From Clostridia bacterium (GTDB lineage Bacteria > Bacillota > Clostridia > Christensenellales > Borkfalkiaceae), in assembly GCA_017887095.1 (NCBI GenBank), contig JAGHIT010000047.1:1-49002 (forward strand): a stretch of DNA of 49,002 bases, written 5' to 3'. Position numbers and translations under genes: made by a program. Numbering within the stretch: position 1 is the stretch's first letter; each line of letters opens with the position of its first letter. Below are positions 1 through 7,121 of this stretch, piece by piece. Below the pieces are notes generated by a model. The model searched no databases and was not told the DNA's origin. It saw only the letters and a program-made list of their open reading frames with translations.

Positions 1-411
1 AAGCTGCCGCAGCTCAATGCTCGTCTGAAAGAAATCGAAGCCGGCATACAGAATATGCTCAATGCCATCCAGCAGGGCATCCTCACGCCCTCCACGAAGG
101 AGAGGTTGGAAGCGTTGGAGCAGGAAAAGGAAGAACTAAAAGTCGCCATTTACAGCGAGGAACTGCAAAAGCCAAAGATCACGAAGGAGCACATTGCATT
201 TTGGATAAGTAAATTCCGCGATACCGATCTGACGGACGTTACAAGCCGAAAGCGGCTCGTCGAGAGCTTTGTGAACGCCGTATTCGTCTATGATGACAAA
301 GTAGTGTTCACGTTTAACTATAAAGACGGCTCAAAGACGGCCACGATAGACGAAATTAACGCAGAATTAGGTTCGGATTTGGACGGAACAACTCCACCAA
401 AGTATGGCTGA
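1..411 (+). CDS. Large serine recombinase, C-terminal fragment (5' truncated by window edge)
   Basis: The reading frame is open from base 1 (KLPQLNARLKEIEAGIQNML...) into the listed ORF, so the gene begins outside the window. The visible ~136 residues are a Glu/Lys/Leu-rich coiled coil, then a segment resembling the tail of large serine recombinases (ITKEHIAFWISKFR..., SRKRLVESFVNAVFVYDD, and an ending like LGSDLDGTTPP). These enzymes integrate and excise conjugative or phage-like elements; the catalytic serine domain is not in view. The downstream gene belongs to an ordinary chromosomal set, so this is probably the edge of an integrated element. Family assignment rests on resemblance of the tail only. 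Confidence 0.75.
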   Translation, partial: KLPQLNARLKEIEAGIQNMLNAIQQGILTPSTKERLEALEQEKEELKVAIYSEELQKPKITKEHIAFWISKFRDTDLTDVTSRKRLVESFVNAVFVYDDKVVFTFNYKDGSKTATIDEINAELGSDLDGTTPPKYG

Positions 412-449
412 GAGTGGGCTTTTTTGCCTGTTTTCAGCCCTTTTTTTAT
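406..449 (+). terminator. Possible intrinsic terminator after the recombinase
   Basis: GGCTGA (overlapping the stop codon) can pair with TCAGCC about 22 nt later, followed by a run of seven T. An alternative shorter stem GGGCT/AGCCC uses the same T-run. The stem is short, so this is tentative. Confidence 0.4.
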
Positions 450-780
450 GTTTTTTGCTGGTTTTGTATTTCTGTCTTTGCGATTTTGGGGGCAAATTTG
501 GGGGCAAATTCTAAACTTTTGGCAGCTTATAGCGTATTTTTGCCGCTTCGAGCATGAGGTACTCGTCTGGCAAGTCTATATAAGCGTTAAGACAAAATTC
601 GATTGAGGAATGTTTTGTTGGAAAGGTTTGAACTATTCTTGAATCAATTAAATTATCTTTTTCTGTCAGAAAAACACATTTTTCTTGTATGAAAAAGATT
701 TTTTGTGATTTGTCAATCTTGACGCCGGGTTTATGGTATAATGAAAATGTGTTAGTTTATTCCGCTGATAGGAAGCAATT
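412..780. other. Gene-free stretch at the element boundary, with a 2x12-bp tandem repeat
   Basis: No convincing gene. The 60-aa ORF at 424-606 is Phe/Trp-rich, has no ribosome binding site and overlaps the terminator-like hairpin. The unit TTTGGGGGCAAA occurs twice in tandem at 485-508. The AT-rich right half carries the promoter of the HAD gene. An attachment-site remnant for the upstream recombinase could lie here, but the other end is not in the window. Confidence 0.5.
734..742 (+). promoter_or_regulatory. Extended -10 promoter of the HAD phosphatase gene
   Basis: TGGTATAAT is an extended -10 element. The nearest -35-like hexamers (TTGACG at 719, TTGTCA at 710) have poor spacing (12 and 21 bp), so the extended -10 probably carries the promoter. 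Confidence 0.6.
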
Positions 781-1605
781 ATGAAAACTTTGTATGTGTC
801 TGACTTGGACGGCACTTTGCTGACAAAAAATGAATGTGTGTCTGCATATAGTATCGAACACATCAATGCCTTACTGGCAAGAGGCCTTCCGCTTACATTT
901 GCGACCGCGAGGTCTGTGCATGGTGCAAAGGGAGCGCTTAAAGGACTTAATCTTCAGCTCCCGGCTGTATTTTATAATGGAGCACTGGTCTATGATTTTG
1001 TCCATAATAAGACATTGGTGTTCCATTGCTTTGACGATACGCTTAAACAGGATCTTTTTGCTGTACTGGAGAGCTTTGAGATAGTTCCTCTTGTATTCGG
1101 TGCGGTACCCGACCGTGAGCGTGTTGTATGGCTGGAGGGGAGAGAGTCTCCCGGAATGCAGCGCTATCTTGCATGGCGTAAAGGTGATAGTCGCCTTACT
1201 GCAGCGCATTCGGTAAAAGAGCTTTTCGACGGATACATTTTTACTTTTAAATGCGTCGGTCCACGTGAGAAAATGGAGCGAGCATGGAATGTTCTTAAAT
1301 ATGATCCGCGCATCATTTGTATCTATCATAAGGAAACATATCAGGAAGATTACTGGATAGATATTTCTGTACGAAATGCAACAAAAGCGAACGGCGTTCG
1401 ATTTTTGAAAGAGCACTTTGGCTGTGAAAAGCTTGTGTGTTTCGGGGATTCTTCCAATGACTCGGATATGTTTGATGTCTGTGACGAAAAATATGCTGTC
1501 ATGAATGCGGACAGTTGGCTGAAAGAAAAAGCGACGGGTGTGATAGGTTATTGTGAAGAGGATGGCGTTGCAAAGTGGCTGGATGAGAAAGCATTCAGTG
1601 ACTGA
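781..1605 (+). CDS. Cof-type HAD-superfamily hydrolase
   Basis: This 274-aa protein is a haloacid-dehalogenase-type phosphatase of the Cof/YbiV subfamily, cytosolic, usually acting on sugar phosphates, flavin or pyridoxal phosphates. Motif I is SDLDGTLL (nucleophile Asp8 and Asp10), motif II lies in TARS near residue 42, the motif III lysine fits TKANGV near 202, and motif IV is FGDSSND at 221-227. Residues between about 80 and 190 form the C2 cap that decides the substrate. The length is normal. The ATG follows AGGAAG by about 5 nt. It is monocistronic, with its own extended -10 promoter, and its stop codon abuts that of the convergent DUF1294-like gene. The substrate cannot be deduced. Confidence 0.88.
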   Translation: MKTLYVSDLDGTLLTKNECVSAYSIEHINALLARGLPLTFATARSVHGAKGALKGLNLQLPAVFYNGALVYDFVHNKTLVFHCFDDTLKQDLFAVLESFEIVPLVFGAVPDRERVVWLEGRESPGMQRYLAWRKGDSRLTAAHSVKELFDGYIFTFKCVGPREKMERAWNVLKYDPRIICIYHKETYQEDYWIDISVRNATKANGVRFLKEHFGCEKLVCFGDSSNDSDMFDVCDEKYAVMNADSWLKEKATGVIGYCEEDGVAKWLDEKAFSD

Positions 1606-1902
1606 TCACCAAAATATAAAGATGCTGCGGTATCCCAAATAAAAACAATAGATGTTGACTACGGCAAGCAGAGGAAGTACGAGCATCAGCAGCATACTGT
1701 CCAAACGATAGCGGAACGCAAACATAGAGGCAAAAATAGTGATGGCTCCGCCCATTGCAGAAACAAGAAGCAGTTTGCCGTCGCCGTCGCCGATGTTTAG
1801 TTCGCCGATATCTGTATCGTCCCGTTGTTTACGCAGCAGACGAAAGGCGTAGAAATTGATGGCAAGAATATAGGTTGACAGCAGTACAGTCAGCAAAATC
1901 AT
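1606..1902 (-). CDS. Small DUF1294-like membrane protein
   Basis: The ORF track reports this frame as 183 aa, but only the downstream part looks like protein. From MILLTVLLSTYILAINFYAF there are hydrophobic segments separated by a charged stretch, then MGGAITIFASMFAFRYRLDS and a final hydrophobic pair. This fits the DUF1294 layout (TM, polar loop, GG-containing TM, FRH/K motif, TM), although the family's DK and RIPE motifs are degenerate. The start is uncertain: ATG at 1902 gives 98 aa and ATG at 1950 gives 114 aa; neither has a ribosome binding site. The 1950 start would abut the purH ATG back to back. The function of the family is unknown. Confidence 0.55.
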   Translation of the reverse strand: MILLTVLLSTYILAINFYAFRLLRKQRDDTDIGELNIGDGDGKLLLVSAMGGAITIFASMFAFRYRLDSMLLMLVLPLLAVVNIYCFYLGYRSIFIFW

Positions 1903-1950
1903 ATACGATAAGTATGTGCGAAATATAATTTTTTTCAGGCGGTAGTGCAT

Positions 1951-3486
1951 ATGAAAGCAAAAAAGAGAGCTTATGTAAGTGTATATAATAAGGAACGCAT
2001 TGTGGATTTCTGTCAGTACCTTGTGGAGTATGGATATGAGATCGTGGCAACGGAGGGGACATGCAAAGTATTGCGGGAAGCCGGGATCGCTGCGCTTTCT
2101 GCGCATGATCTGACGGGGTATCCCGAGCCGCTCGGAGGCAAGGTGCGTGCCATGCATCCTGCAATCTATACAGGGATCATTGCCAATGAATTGTCGGATG
2201 AGCAGCTTCGGGAACTTAATGCCTCAGGAGCACAGATTTTTCCGATCGAGCTCGTCGTAATCAATCTCTATCCGTTCCGCGAGGATATGGAAGAAGGGGT
2301 GCCTTTTGAGGAGGCCGCATCGCATATCGATGTCGGTGGATCTGCACTCCTGAATGCCGCTGCCCGCAATTTTATGCATACCGTCGCGGTTTGCGATCCC
2401 GATGACTATGACAGGGTTCTGTGCGATCTCGCAGCAGGCGTTATTGCTGAAGACGAGCGTAAATATCTGATGTACAAGGCATTTGCATATACTGCTTCCT
2501 ATGATGCGCTGGTTGCACAGTATCTTTCTTACAGTTTGAAGATCGCGTTCCCTAAGACGCTCACTGTCACATACGAAAAAACACAGGATATGCTCTATGG
2601 GGAAAATCCGCATCAGCGCGCTGCGGTATATCGTGAACCTCTTTTAAAGGAGGGGTCTATCGCGCGCGCCAAACAGCTTGCTGGGGCTGATCTCACATAT
2701 AGTAATATTCATGATGCAAACGCCGCACTGGAACTGATCAAAGAATTTGACGAACCGACAGTTGTTGTGTGCAAGCATTGCATGCCTTGTGCGGCAGGTA
2801 CGGGGTCTGATTTGTATGAGGCTTTTGAACGCGCCAAGAGAGCCGATCCCGGTCGTTTGCGTGGCGGAATCCTTGCCATCAACGGCATTGTTGATGCACG
2901 CGTGGCGGCGGCACTGCGCGATACCGGTGCGGAAGTCGTCGTGGCCGTCGGATTTACACCGGAAGCAATGACGGAACTCAGGTTTCAGAAAGCCATTATC
3001 TTGCTGGAGATGCCTGATATTCGCAGCAAAGTGCAATTCAGTACTTTTGATATGAAGAAGATATACGGTGGGTTGCTCGTACAGACGTATGATACTGCGT
3101 TGGCAGACGGTGCGGCCTGTGTGACGGCGCGTAAGCCTTCTGACACGGAACTTCTTGCCTTGGAATTTAACTATAAAGTTGTTAAACATGCGCATTCGAG
3201 TGCGGTTGTGATCGGTAATACAGGCGAAACGCTTGGTATTGGAGCGGGACAATCTAATCGTCTGCTTGCTCTTCGCTTTGCATTCGAACTTGCAGGCGAA
3301 CGTGCAGCGGAAGCCGTGATTGCCTCTGACTCGGGGTTGCTGACGATCGAAACGCTGGAGGAATGTAAAGAAAACGGTATAACTGCTGTCATTCAGACCG
3401 GCGTTCCGGAGAAAAAGGTGTTGCGGCTCTGTGATAAGTACGGTATTGCGGTGGTTTGTACGGAGCTTCGGCACTTTAAAGCTTAA
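1951..3486 (+). CDS. purH: Bifunctional AICAR formyltransferase / IMP cyclohydrolase
   Basis: PurH carries out the last two steps of de novo IMP synthesis. The N-terminal ~200 residues match the cyclohydrolase (MGS-like) domain: ATEGTCKVLREAG, GGKVRAMHPAIYTGI, INLYPF, IDVGGSALLNAAARN. The transformylase domain follows, with YGENPHQRAA near residue 216 and the catalytic Lys-His pair in VVVCKHC near 275. The start is the ATG at 1951, with AGGCGG 8 nt upstream; the GTG at 1945 is too close to that site. A TTGACA at 1875-1880 inside the DUF1294-like gene may be its -35. No other pur genes are nearby. The C-terminal part is divergent: the usual SDAFFPF signature reads SDSGLLT, though the Asp is kept and the end LRHFKA is typical. 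Confidence 0.93.
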   Translation: MKAKKRAYVSVYNKERIVDFCQYLVEYGYEIVATEGTCKVLREAGIAALSAHDLTGYPEPLGGKVRAMHPAIYTGIIANELSDEQLRELNASGAQIFPIELVVINLYPFREDMEEGVPFEEAASHIDVGGSALLNAAARNFMHTVAVCDPDDYDRVLCDLAAGVIAEDERKYLMYKAFAYTASYDALVAQYLSYSLKIAFPKTLTVTYEKTQDMLYGENPHQRAAVYREPLLKEGSIARAKQLAGADLTYSNIHDANAALELIKEFDEPTVVVCKHCMPCAAGTGSDLYEAFERAKRADPGRLRGGILAINGIVDARVAAALRDTGAEVVVAVGFTPEAMTELRFQKAIILLEMPDIRSKVQFSTFDMKKIYGGLLVQTYDTALADGAACVTARKPSDTELLALEFNYKVVKHAHSSAVVIGNTGETLGIGAGQSNRLLALRFAFELAGERAAEAVIASDSGLLTIETLEECKENGITAVIQTGVPEKKVLRLCDKYGIAVVCTELRHFKA

Positions 3487-3507
3487 GATAACAATGGAAT
3501 TGTACAG

Positions 3508-3537
3508 AAAAAAACGCGCCATTGGCGCGTTTTTTTT
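3508..3537. terminator. Bidirectional terminator between purH and rplI
   Basis: ACGCGCC-ATT-GGCGCGT is flanked by A-run on the left and T-run on the right, so it works for both converging transcripts. Confidence 0.9.
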
Positions 3538-3550
3538 GAATGGGCTCGAG

Positions 3551-3997
3551 TTAAGCGAGCGGAACGACTTCGACTTTAATTTTGGCTGAGACGCCTTCCA
3601 TAAAACGGATGTCGGCATCAAATAATCCGGTCGTTTTGATCGCTCCGTCAAAGGAAATTTTCTTCTTGTCAACGTCATATCCCTGTTCGGCAAGCGCAGC
3701 GGCGATCTGTGCCGTTGTAACCGAGCCGAATACTTTGCCGTTTTCTCCTGCGCGGATAGAGACCCTTATCGTCTTTCCGTTGACAGATTTTGCAAGTTCG
3801 CGGAGTTGTTTTTCATTCTCTGCTTTGTGGTAGGCGTCAGCGGTACGTCGTTGCGAGATTTCATTCAGTCCGCTTGCGGTTGCCGGTTCAGCAAGTCCTT
3901 TCTTTAAAAGGAAATTTTTTGCGTAGCCGTCAGACACTTCTATGACGTCGCCCTGTTTTCCACTGCCTTTTACATCTTTTTTGAGGATAACTTTCAT
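3551..3997 (-). CDS. rplI: 50S ribosomal protein L9
   Basis: The 148-aa product binds 23S rRNA at the base of the L1 stalk. It starts MKVILKKDVKGSGKQGDVIEV with the family signature GYAKNFLLKKGLA, then a long helix (residues ~40-75) and the C-terminal domain (SVTTAQIAAAL..., KKKISFDGAIKTTG). Length is normal. AGGAGG sits 6 nt before the ATG. It is alone here, without the usual rpsF-ssb-rpsR or dnaB neighbours, and has its own strong promoter. Confidence 0.97.
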   Translation of the reverse strand: MKVILKKDVKGSGKQGDVIEVSDGYAKNFLLKKGLAEPATASGLNEISQRRTADAYHKAENEKQLRELAKSVNGKTIRVSIRAGENGKVFGSVTTAQIAAALAEQGYDVDKKKISFDGAIKTTGLFDADIRFMEGVSAKIKVEVVPLA

Positions 3998-4020
3998 ATG
4001 TGCCTCCTATTCTTATTTCT

Positions 4021-4049
4021 ATTGTACTTGCTATAACGTGGTTTGTCAA
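4021..4049 (-). promoter_or_regulatory. rplI promoter
   Basis: On the minus strand TTGACA (4049-4044) and TACAAT (4026-4021) are separated by 17 bp, a near-consensus sigma-A promoter directed at rplI. Confidence 0.8.
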
Positions 4050-4108
4050 TGCGCTTTGGGATATTTTCCGGAAAAATTGCGGATAATGAATGCGTAAGGA
4101 GGTGGCAG

Positions 4109-4258
4109 ATGAACAACATCAACAGCGGCGTGTCCTGTTGCGTGACTGATTGTAAGCACAATTGCGACGGCATGCATTGCACGCTTACTACCATTCAGGT
4201 CGGGAATACTTGCGACTGTGAACATTGTACTTGCTGCGACAGTTACAGTAAGCGCTAA
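4109..4258 (+). CDS. Cys-rich DUF1540 small protein
   Basis: This 49-aa gene is contained within a longer listed ORF; the true ATG at 4109 follows TAAGGAGG by 7 nt. The protein has ten cysteines, in an order typical of DUF1540 (SCCVTDCKHNCDGMHC, then IQVG...CDCEHCTCC). The family is common in Clostridia and probably binds metal; its role is unknown. It has no signal peptide. A good terminator follows, so it is monocistronic, between rplI (divergent) and the solute-binding protein. Confidence 0.85.
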   Translation: MNNINSGVSCCVTDCKHNCDGMHCTLTTIQVGNTCDCEHCTCCDSYSKR

Positions 4259-4262
4259 ATCC

Positions 4263-4290
4263 AAAGAGAGAGGGAAACCTCTCTTTTTTT
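4263..4290 (+). terminator. Terminator of the DUF1540 gene
   Basis: AGAGAGG-GAAA-CCTCTCT with a stable GNRA-type loop, followed by TTTTTTT. Confidence 0.88.
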
Positions 4291-4324
4291 GTATATTTCA
4301 ATGAAAAAGAGTAACACTGTATAC

Positions 4325-4415
4325 AGCGCTCAGGCGCTTTCAGATAGAGGCTTTTTCGGGCGCCGTGCGCGCGGGAGAGCTGCGGGAGAGGCTGAGGCCT
4401 CTCCTAACTTTTTCT
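4325..4415 (+). other. Hairpin-rich leader upstream of the solute-binding protein
   Basis: Two stem-loops are visible: AGCGC-tcag-GCGCT at 4325-4338, and the stronger GGAGAGGC-tgag-GCCTCTCC at 4385-4404, followed by TAACTTTTTCTG. The second resembles a terminator or attenuator. The in-frame upstream extension of the listed ORF passes through these hairpins and does not read like protein. Confidence 0.5.
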
Positions 4416-4438
4416 GTATTTTTCAGCGTTGTGCAGCA

Positions 4439-4444
4439 TATGAT
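4439..4444 (+). promoter_or_regulatory. -10-like element six nucleotides before the solute-binding-protein ATG
   Basis: TATGAT is followed by AAACGG and then ATG. No good -35 hexamer is seen 16-18 bp upstream, so this promoter is tentative; if real, the transcript would be leaderless. Confidence 0.35.
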
Positions 4445-4450
4445 AAACGG

Positions 4451-5344
4451 ATGAGCGTTCATTTTAAGCGGATCATACCATTTTTATTGCTGGCAGCTCT
4501 TGTATTATCCGTTCTGATCTATCCGCGGGGATCGCCGACTGAGGCTTCTCAATCGATTGTTGTACGTATTTGGAATGTAGATACTTTTGAAGGCGGAAAG
4601 GGTTCACGAGCATCCTTTCTCAAGCGTGTTGCCGGACGTGCGGAACAGGAACAGAACGGCGTATTTTATCATGTGACTGTCTACACGTTGCATGGAATCC
4701 GCGAAGCGTTTGCCAAAGGGGAAAGACCGGATATTTTGTCATTCGGCGTCGGGATCGGGTCGATTGACGGCATGATTCCTCTTGGAGAATCGTTTGGAGG
4801 GCGAGATATAGCTGTACCCTGGTGCCGCGGGGCATATTACTTATTTTCTCTTTCCGATAATCTGCCGGAGCAGGGGGCACCGGATGGAAGAACCGTATTG
4901 TCCTCAGGCGGGACCAATCTTGTGGAAGCAAGCGCTTATTTTGCGGGAATTTCCGGTACAACGGAGGAAGCGTTGACGGCTTATCTGAGTTTTCTTTCGG
5001 GGAGATATGATTTCATGCTCGGAACACAGCGAGATATCTGTCGGTTTGCAAGCCGCGGGGTTAACTTCTATTCCCGGTTGCTTCCGGTATATTGTGATTT
5101 GTATCAGTATATAAGTATTTTGTCAGAAGATAAGCTGGATGTCTGTCAGGCGTTTGTGGAACTCCTTCTATCAGAGGAAGTACAGAACTCGCTTTATGAG
5201 ATAGGCATGTATCCTGCAAAAGGCGCGCAGGGCAGATCGGTGGATTTTTTCTCATCGGCAGAACGGTTGTCTGAAGTCAGATCCATGCTTCGCGACGGAA
5301 CGGCGGAACGACAGCTGGATATGCTTTTTCCCATGATTGGGTAA
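4451..5344 (+). CDS. Membrane-anchored extracellular solute-binding-like protein
   Basis: Starting at ATG 4451 the product is 297 aa. Residues ~5-24 (FKRIIPFLLLAALVLSVLIYP) are a signal peptide or membrane anchor without a lipobox Cys, so it probably faces the outside as an N-terminally anchored protein. The next part (RIWNVDTFEGGKGSRASFL, a short helix, then GERPDILSFGVG) resembles the ligand-binding start of family 1 sugar/oligopeptide-binding proteins, and the C-terminal half has an SBP-like helical layout. No ABC permease or ATPase lies nearby, so it is an orphan. There is no Shine-Dalgarno sequence before this ATG. The 351-aa ORF start at 4289 is rejected because its first ~54 codons cover RNA hairpins. 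The ligand is unknown. Confidence 0.75.
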   Translation: MSVHFKRIIPFLLLAALVLSVLIYPRGSPTEASQSIVVRIWNVDTFEGGKGSRASFLKRVAGRAEQEQNGVFYHVTVYTLHGIREAFAKGERPDILSFGVGIGSIDGMIPLGESFGGRDIAVPWCRGAYYLFSLSDNLPEQGAPDGRTVLSSGGTNLVEASAYFAGISGTTEEALTAYLSFLSGRYDFMLGTQRDICRFASRGVNFYSRLLPVYCDLYQYISILSEDKLDVCQAFVELLLSEEVQNSLYEIGMYPAKGAQGRSVDFFSSAERLSEVRSMLRDGTAERQLDMLFPMIG

Positions 5345-5387
5345 ACTCGGGCTGCTGAAAAAAGTAGGAGAATTTTTCTGAAAACAT

Positions 5388-5416
5388 TTGAAATATAGCG
5401 TAAAGTATGGTAAAAT
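5388..5416 (+). promoter_or_regulatory. murB promoter
   Basis: TTGAAA (5388-5393) and TAAAAT (5411-5416) are separated by 17 bp, 15 nt before the murB ATG. Confidence 0.7.
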
Positions 5417-5431
5417 AGGCAGGTAAACGTA

Positions 5432-6313
5432 ATGCAACTATTTACACGTTTGAAAGGGCGATTTCCTGCCTTAAGATTGGAAAAGGAATTCAGCTTTTCA
5501 CACCATACGACGATCGGCTGCGGCGGCACAGCTGCGGTTGCCGCTTATCCCGCTTCATTGGAAGAAAGTGCGTGCCTCATTGCCTATCTGATACGCGAAC
5601 GAATACCGATGTGTCTGCTTGGCGCGGGAGCAAACGTGCTTCCTTCCGAAAGATATTTCGAGGGAGTCGTCGTACTGTTTCGCTTGCTCAACGCACTGTA
5701 TGCGGATGGGGCAGAAGTCTATGCCGGTGCGGGTGTGACGGGCGGAAGCCTGCTCCGGTTTGCCTGCCGTAACGGGATCGGAGGTTTTTCTCCTTTTTCC
5801 GGGATTCCCATGACGGTCGGTGGCGGAGTAGCCATGAATGCGGGAGTCGGGGATCTTCACTTTTCAGATATTGTCCGCCGCGTTGTATGTGTAGAGCGCG
5901 GCAGATTGTGTATATTGGATACGGCTGCATGCGCGTTCGGAGAAAAGAGCAGCATTTTCCTTCAGGGCATCGCTGTACTTGGCGTGTATTTGCGTGGGCG
6001 ATATGCAGAACTTTCGTCAATTGTACAAGAAAGTTGCTACTATCGTACTTTGCGCGCCCGCCTTCCCAAAGAGAGAAGCATGGGGTGTGTATTTGTAAAC
6101 CCTCCGGGTGAATCGGCAGGACGGCTTATCGAAGCATGTGGTCTTAAAGGAAAACGTATCGGCGGAGCTGTCGTTTCTGTCCTGCATGCAAACTTCATTT
6201 GTAATGAGGGAGGAACGTCAGACGATATTGCGGCTTTAATCTCCCTGATCAAAGAGACTGTTTTGCGACGTACCGGAATAATGCTTCGCGAAGAAATCAG
6301 ACGTATCCCTTAA
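5432..6313 (+). CDS. murB: UDP-N-acetylenolpyruvoylglucosamine reductase
   Basis: MurB is the FAD-dependent enzyme that reduces UDP-GlcNAc-enolpyruvate to UDP-MurNAc, the second committed step of peptidoglycan precursor synthesis in the cytosol. The 293-aa protein shows the FAD-binding GAGANVLPSE near residue 67, FSPFSGIPMTVGGGVAMNAG near 117-137, and the catalytic block SMGCVFVNPPGESAGRLIEACGLKG near 215-240, then HANFICNEGG. In the well-studied enzymes the proton-donating residue in the G-S-x-F-x-N-P motif is Ser; here it is Cys. The region usually reading Y-R-x-S reads FGEKSSIF. The compact layout fits the type II, Gram-positive-like MurB. It begins a run with a PHP gene, whiA and dnaE. 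Confidence 0.93.
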   Translation: MQLFTRLKGRFPALRLEKEFSFSHHTTIGCGGTAAVAAYPASLEESACLIAYLIRERIPMCLLGAGANVLPSERYFEGVVVLFRLLNALYADGAEVYAGAGVTGGSLLRFACRNGIGGFSPFSGIPMTVGGGVAMNAGVGDLHFSDIVRRVVCVERGRLCILDTAACAFGEKSSIFLQGIAVLGVYLRGRYAELSSIVQESCYYRTLRARLPKERSMGCVFVNPPGESAGRLIEACGLKGKRIGGAVVSVLHANFICNEGGTSDDIAALISLIKETVLRRTGIMLREEIRRIP

Positions 6314-6337
6314 GAGAAATTATAATTACAAAGGCTT

Positions 6338-7111
6338 ATGAGACTGACGGCAGATTATCATACACACACCGTCTATTCGGACGGGAAAAATACTTTTATT
6401 GAAAATTTCCGCCGCGCTAAGGAAGTGGGACTGGAAGAGATCGGTTGCACCGAGCATGGATTCTCGCATTTATTCCGCGGGCTTCATCGTACGGAGTTGC
6501 ATAGATATATCCGTGAACTTCGGGAGGCGGAGCGGGAGATCGGAATCCGTGCACTTCTCGGTTTGGAGAGTAATATTCGCGGTATATCCGGTCTGTGTGA
6601 TCTTTCGGAGCGGGATTGTGAGACGTTTGATCTCTATGTCGTCGGGATCCATGTGCTCGTACGTTATGAGAAGCTGACAGACAGCAAGCTGGGGCTTGGA
6701 AGCTGGCTCAGGACGCAACTGCAGATGAAACCTTCTAAGTCTCTCGTTCGTTTTACAACGAAGGCGTACATCAATTCGATTGAACGAAACCCTGTAGACA
6801 TTCTGGCGCATTTAAATTATTGTTGTTTCGCAGATCCGGTCGAAGTTGCAAAATGCTGCCGCGATTGTGGTACGTATATTGAAATCAGTTCGAAAAAACA
6901 GCATTTGTCTGATGAAGAACTTGCAAAAGTCGCGGATACGGGGGTACGCTTTGTAATTGATTCTGATGCGCATTCGCAAGATCGTATCGGAGACCTGAAG
7001 CTTGCAATGCAGCAGGTGGAACGTGTGGGAATTCCGCTTGATCGGATCGATAACCTCAACGGACGACTTCCCGTGTTCCGGCTGCGGCAATGGAAGCAAG
7101 AACATATGTGA
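6338..7111 (+). CDS. PHP-domain metal-dependent phosphoesterase
   Basis: The 257-aa protein has the whole set of PHP metal-binding motifs: DYHTHTVYSDG (residues 6-16), CTEHGFSH (~36), GLESNI (~68), GIHVL (~92), LAHLNYC (~152), and DSDAHSQDRIG (~207). PHP enzymes use two or three metal ions to hydrolyse phosphoesters such as histidinol phosphate; the substrate here is unknown. The ATG lies 24 nt after murB, with a weak AGG site. A PHP gene commonly occurs in the murB-whiA neighbourhood of Clostridia. Here it leads directly into whiA, whose RBS overlaps this gene's stop. Confidence 0.87.
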   Translation: MRLTADYHTHTVYSDGKNTFIENFRRAKEVGLEEIGCTEHGFSHLFRGLHRTELHRYIRELREAEREIGIRALLGLESNIRGISGLCDLSERDCETFDLYVVGIHVLVRYEKLTDSKLGLGSWLRTQLQMKPSKSLVRFTTKAYINSIERNPVDILAHLNYCCFADPVEVAKCCRDCGTYIEISSKKQHLSDEELAKVADTGVRFVIDSDAHSQDRIGDLKLAMQQVERVGIPLDRIDNLNGRLPVFRLRQWKQEHM

Positions 7112-7121
7112 GGGGGAAGAT

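Noticed and set aside
424-606. 60-aa ORF after the recombinase
   Set aside because: No ribosome binding site, overlaps a terminator-like hairpin, Phe/Trp-rich low-quality sequence.
2644-3693. 349-aa ORF opposite purH
   Set aside because: Arg/Thr-rich shadow of purH that also runs through the bidirectional terminator.
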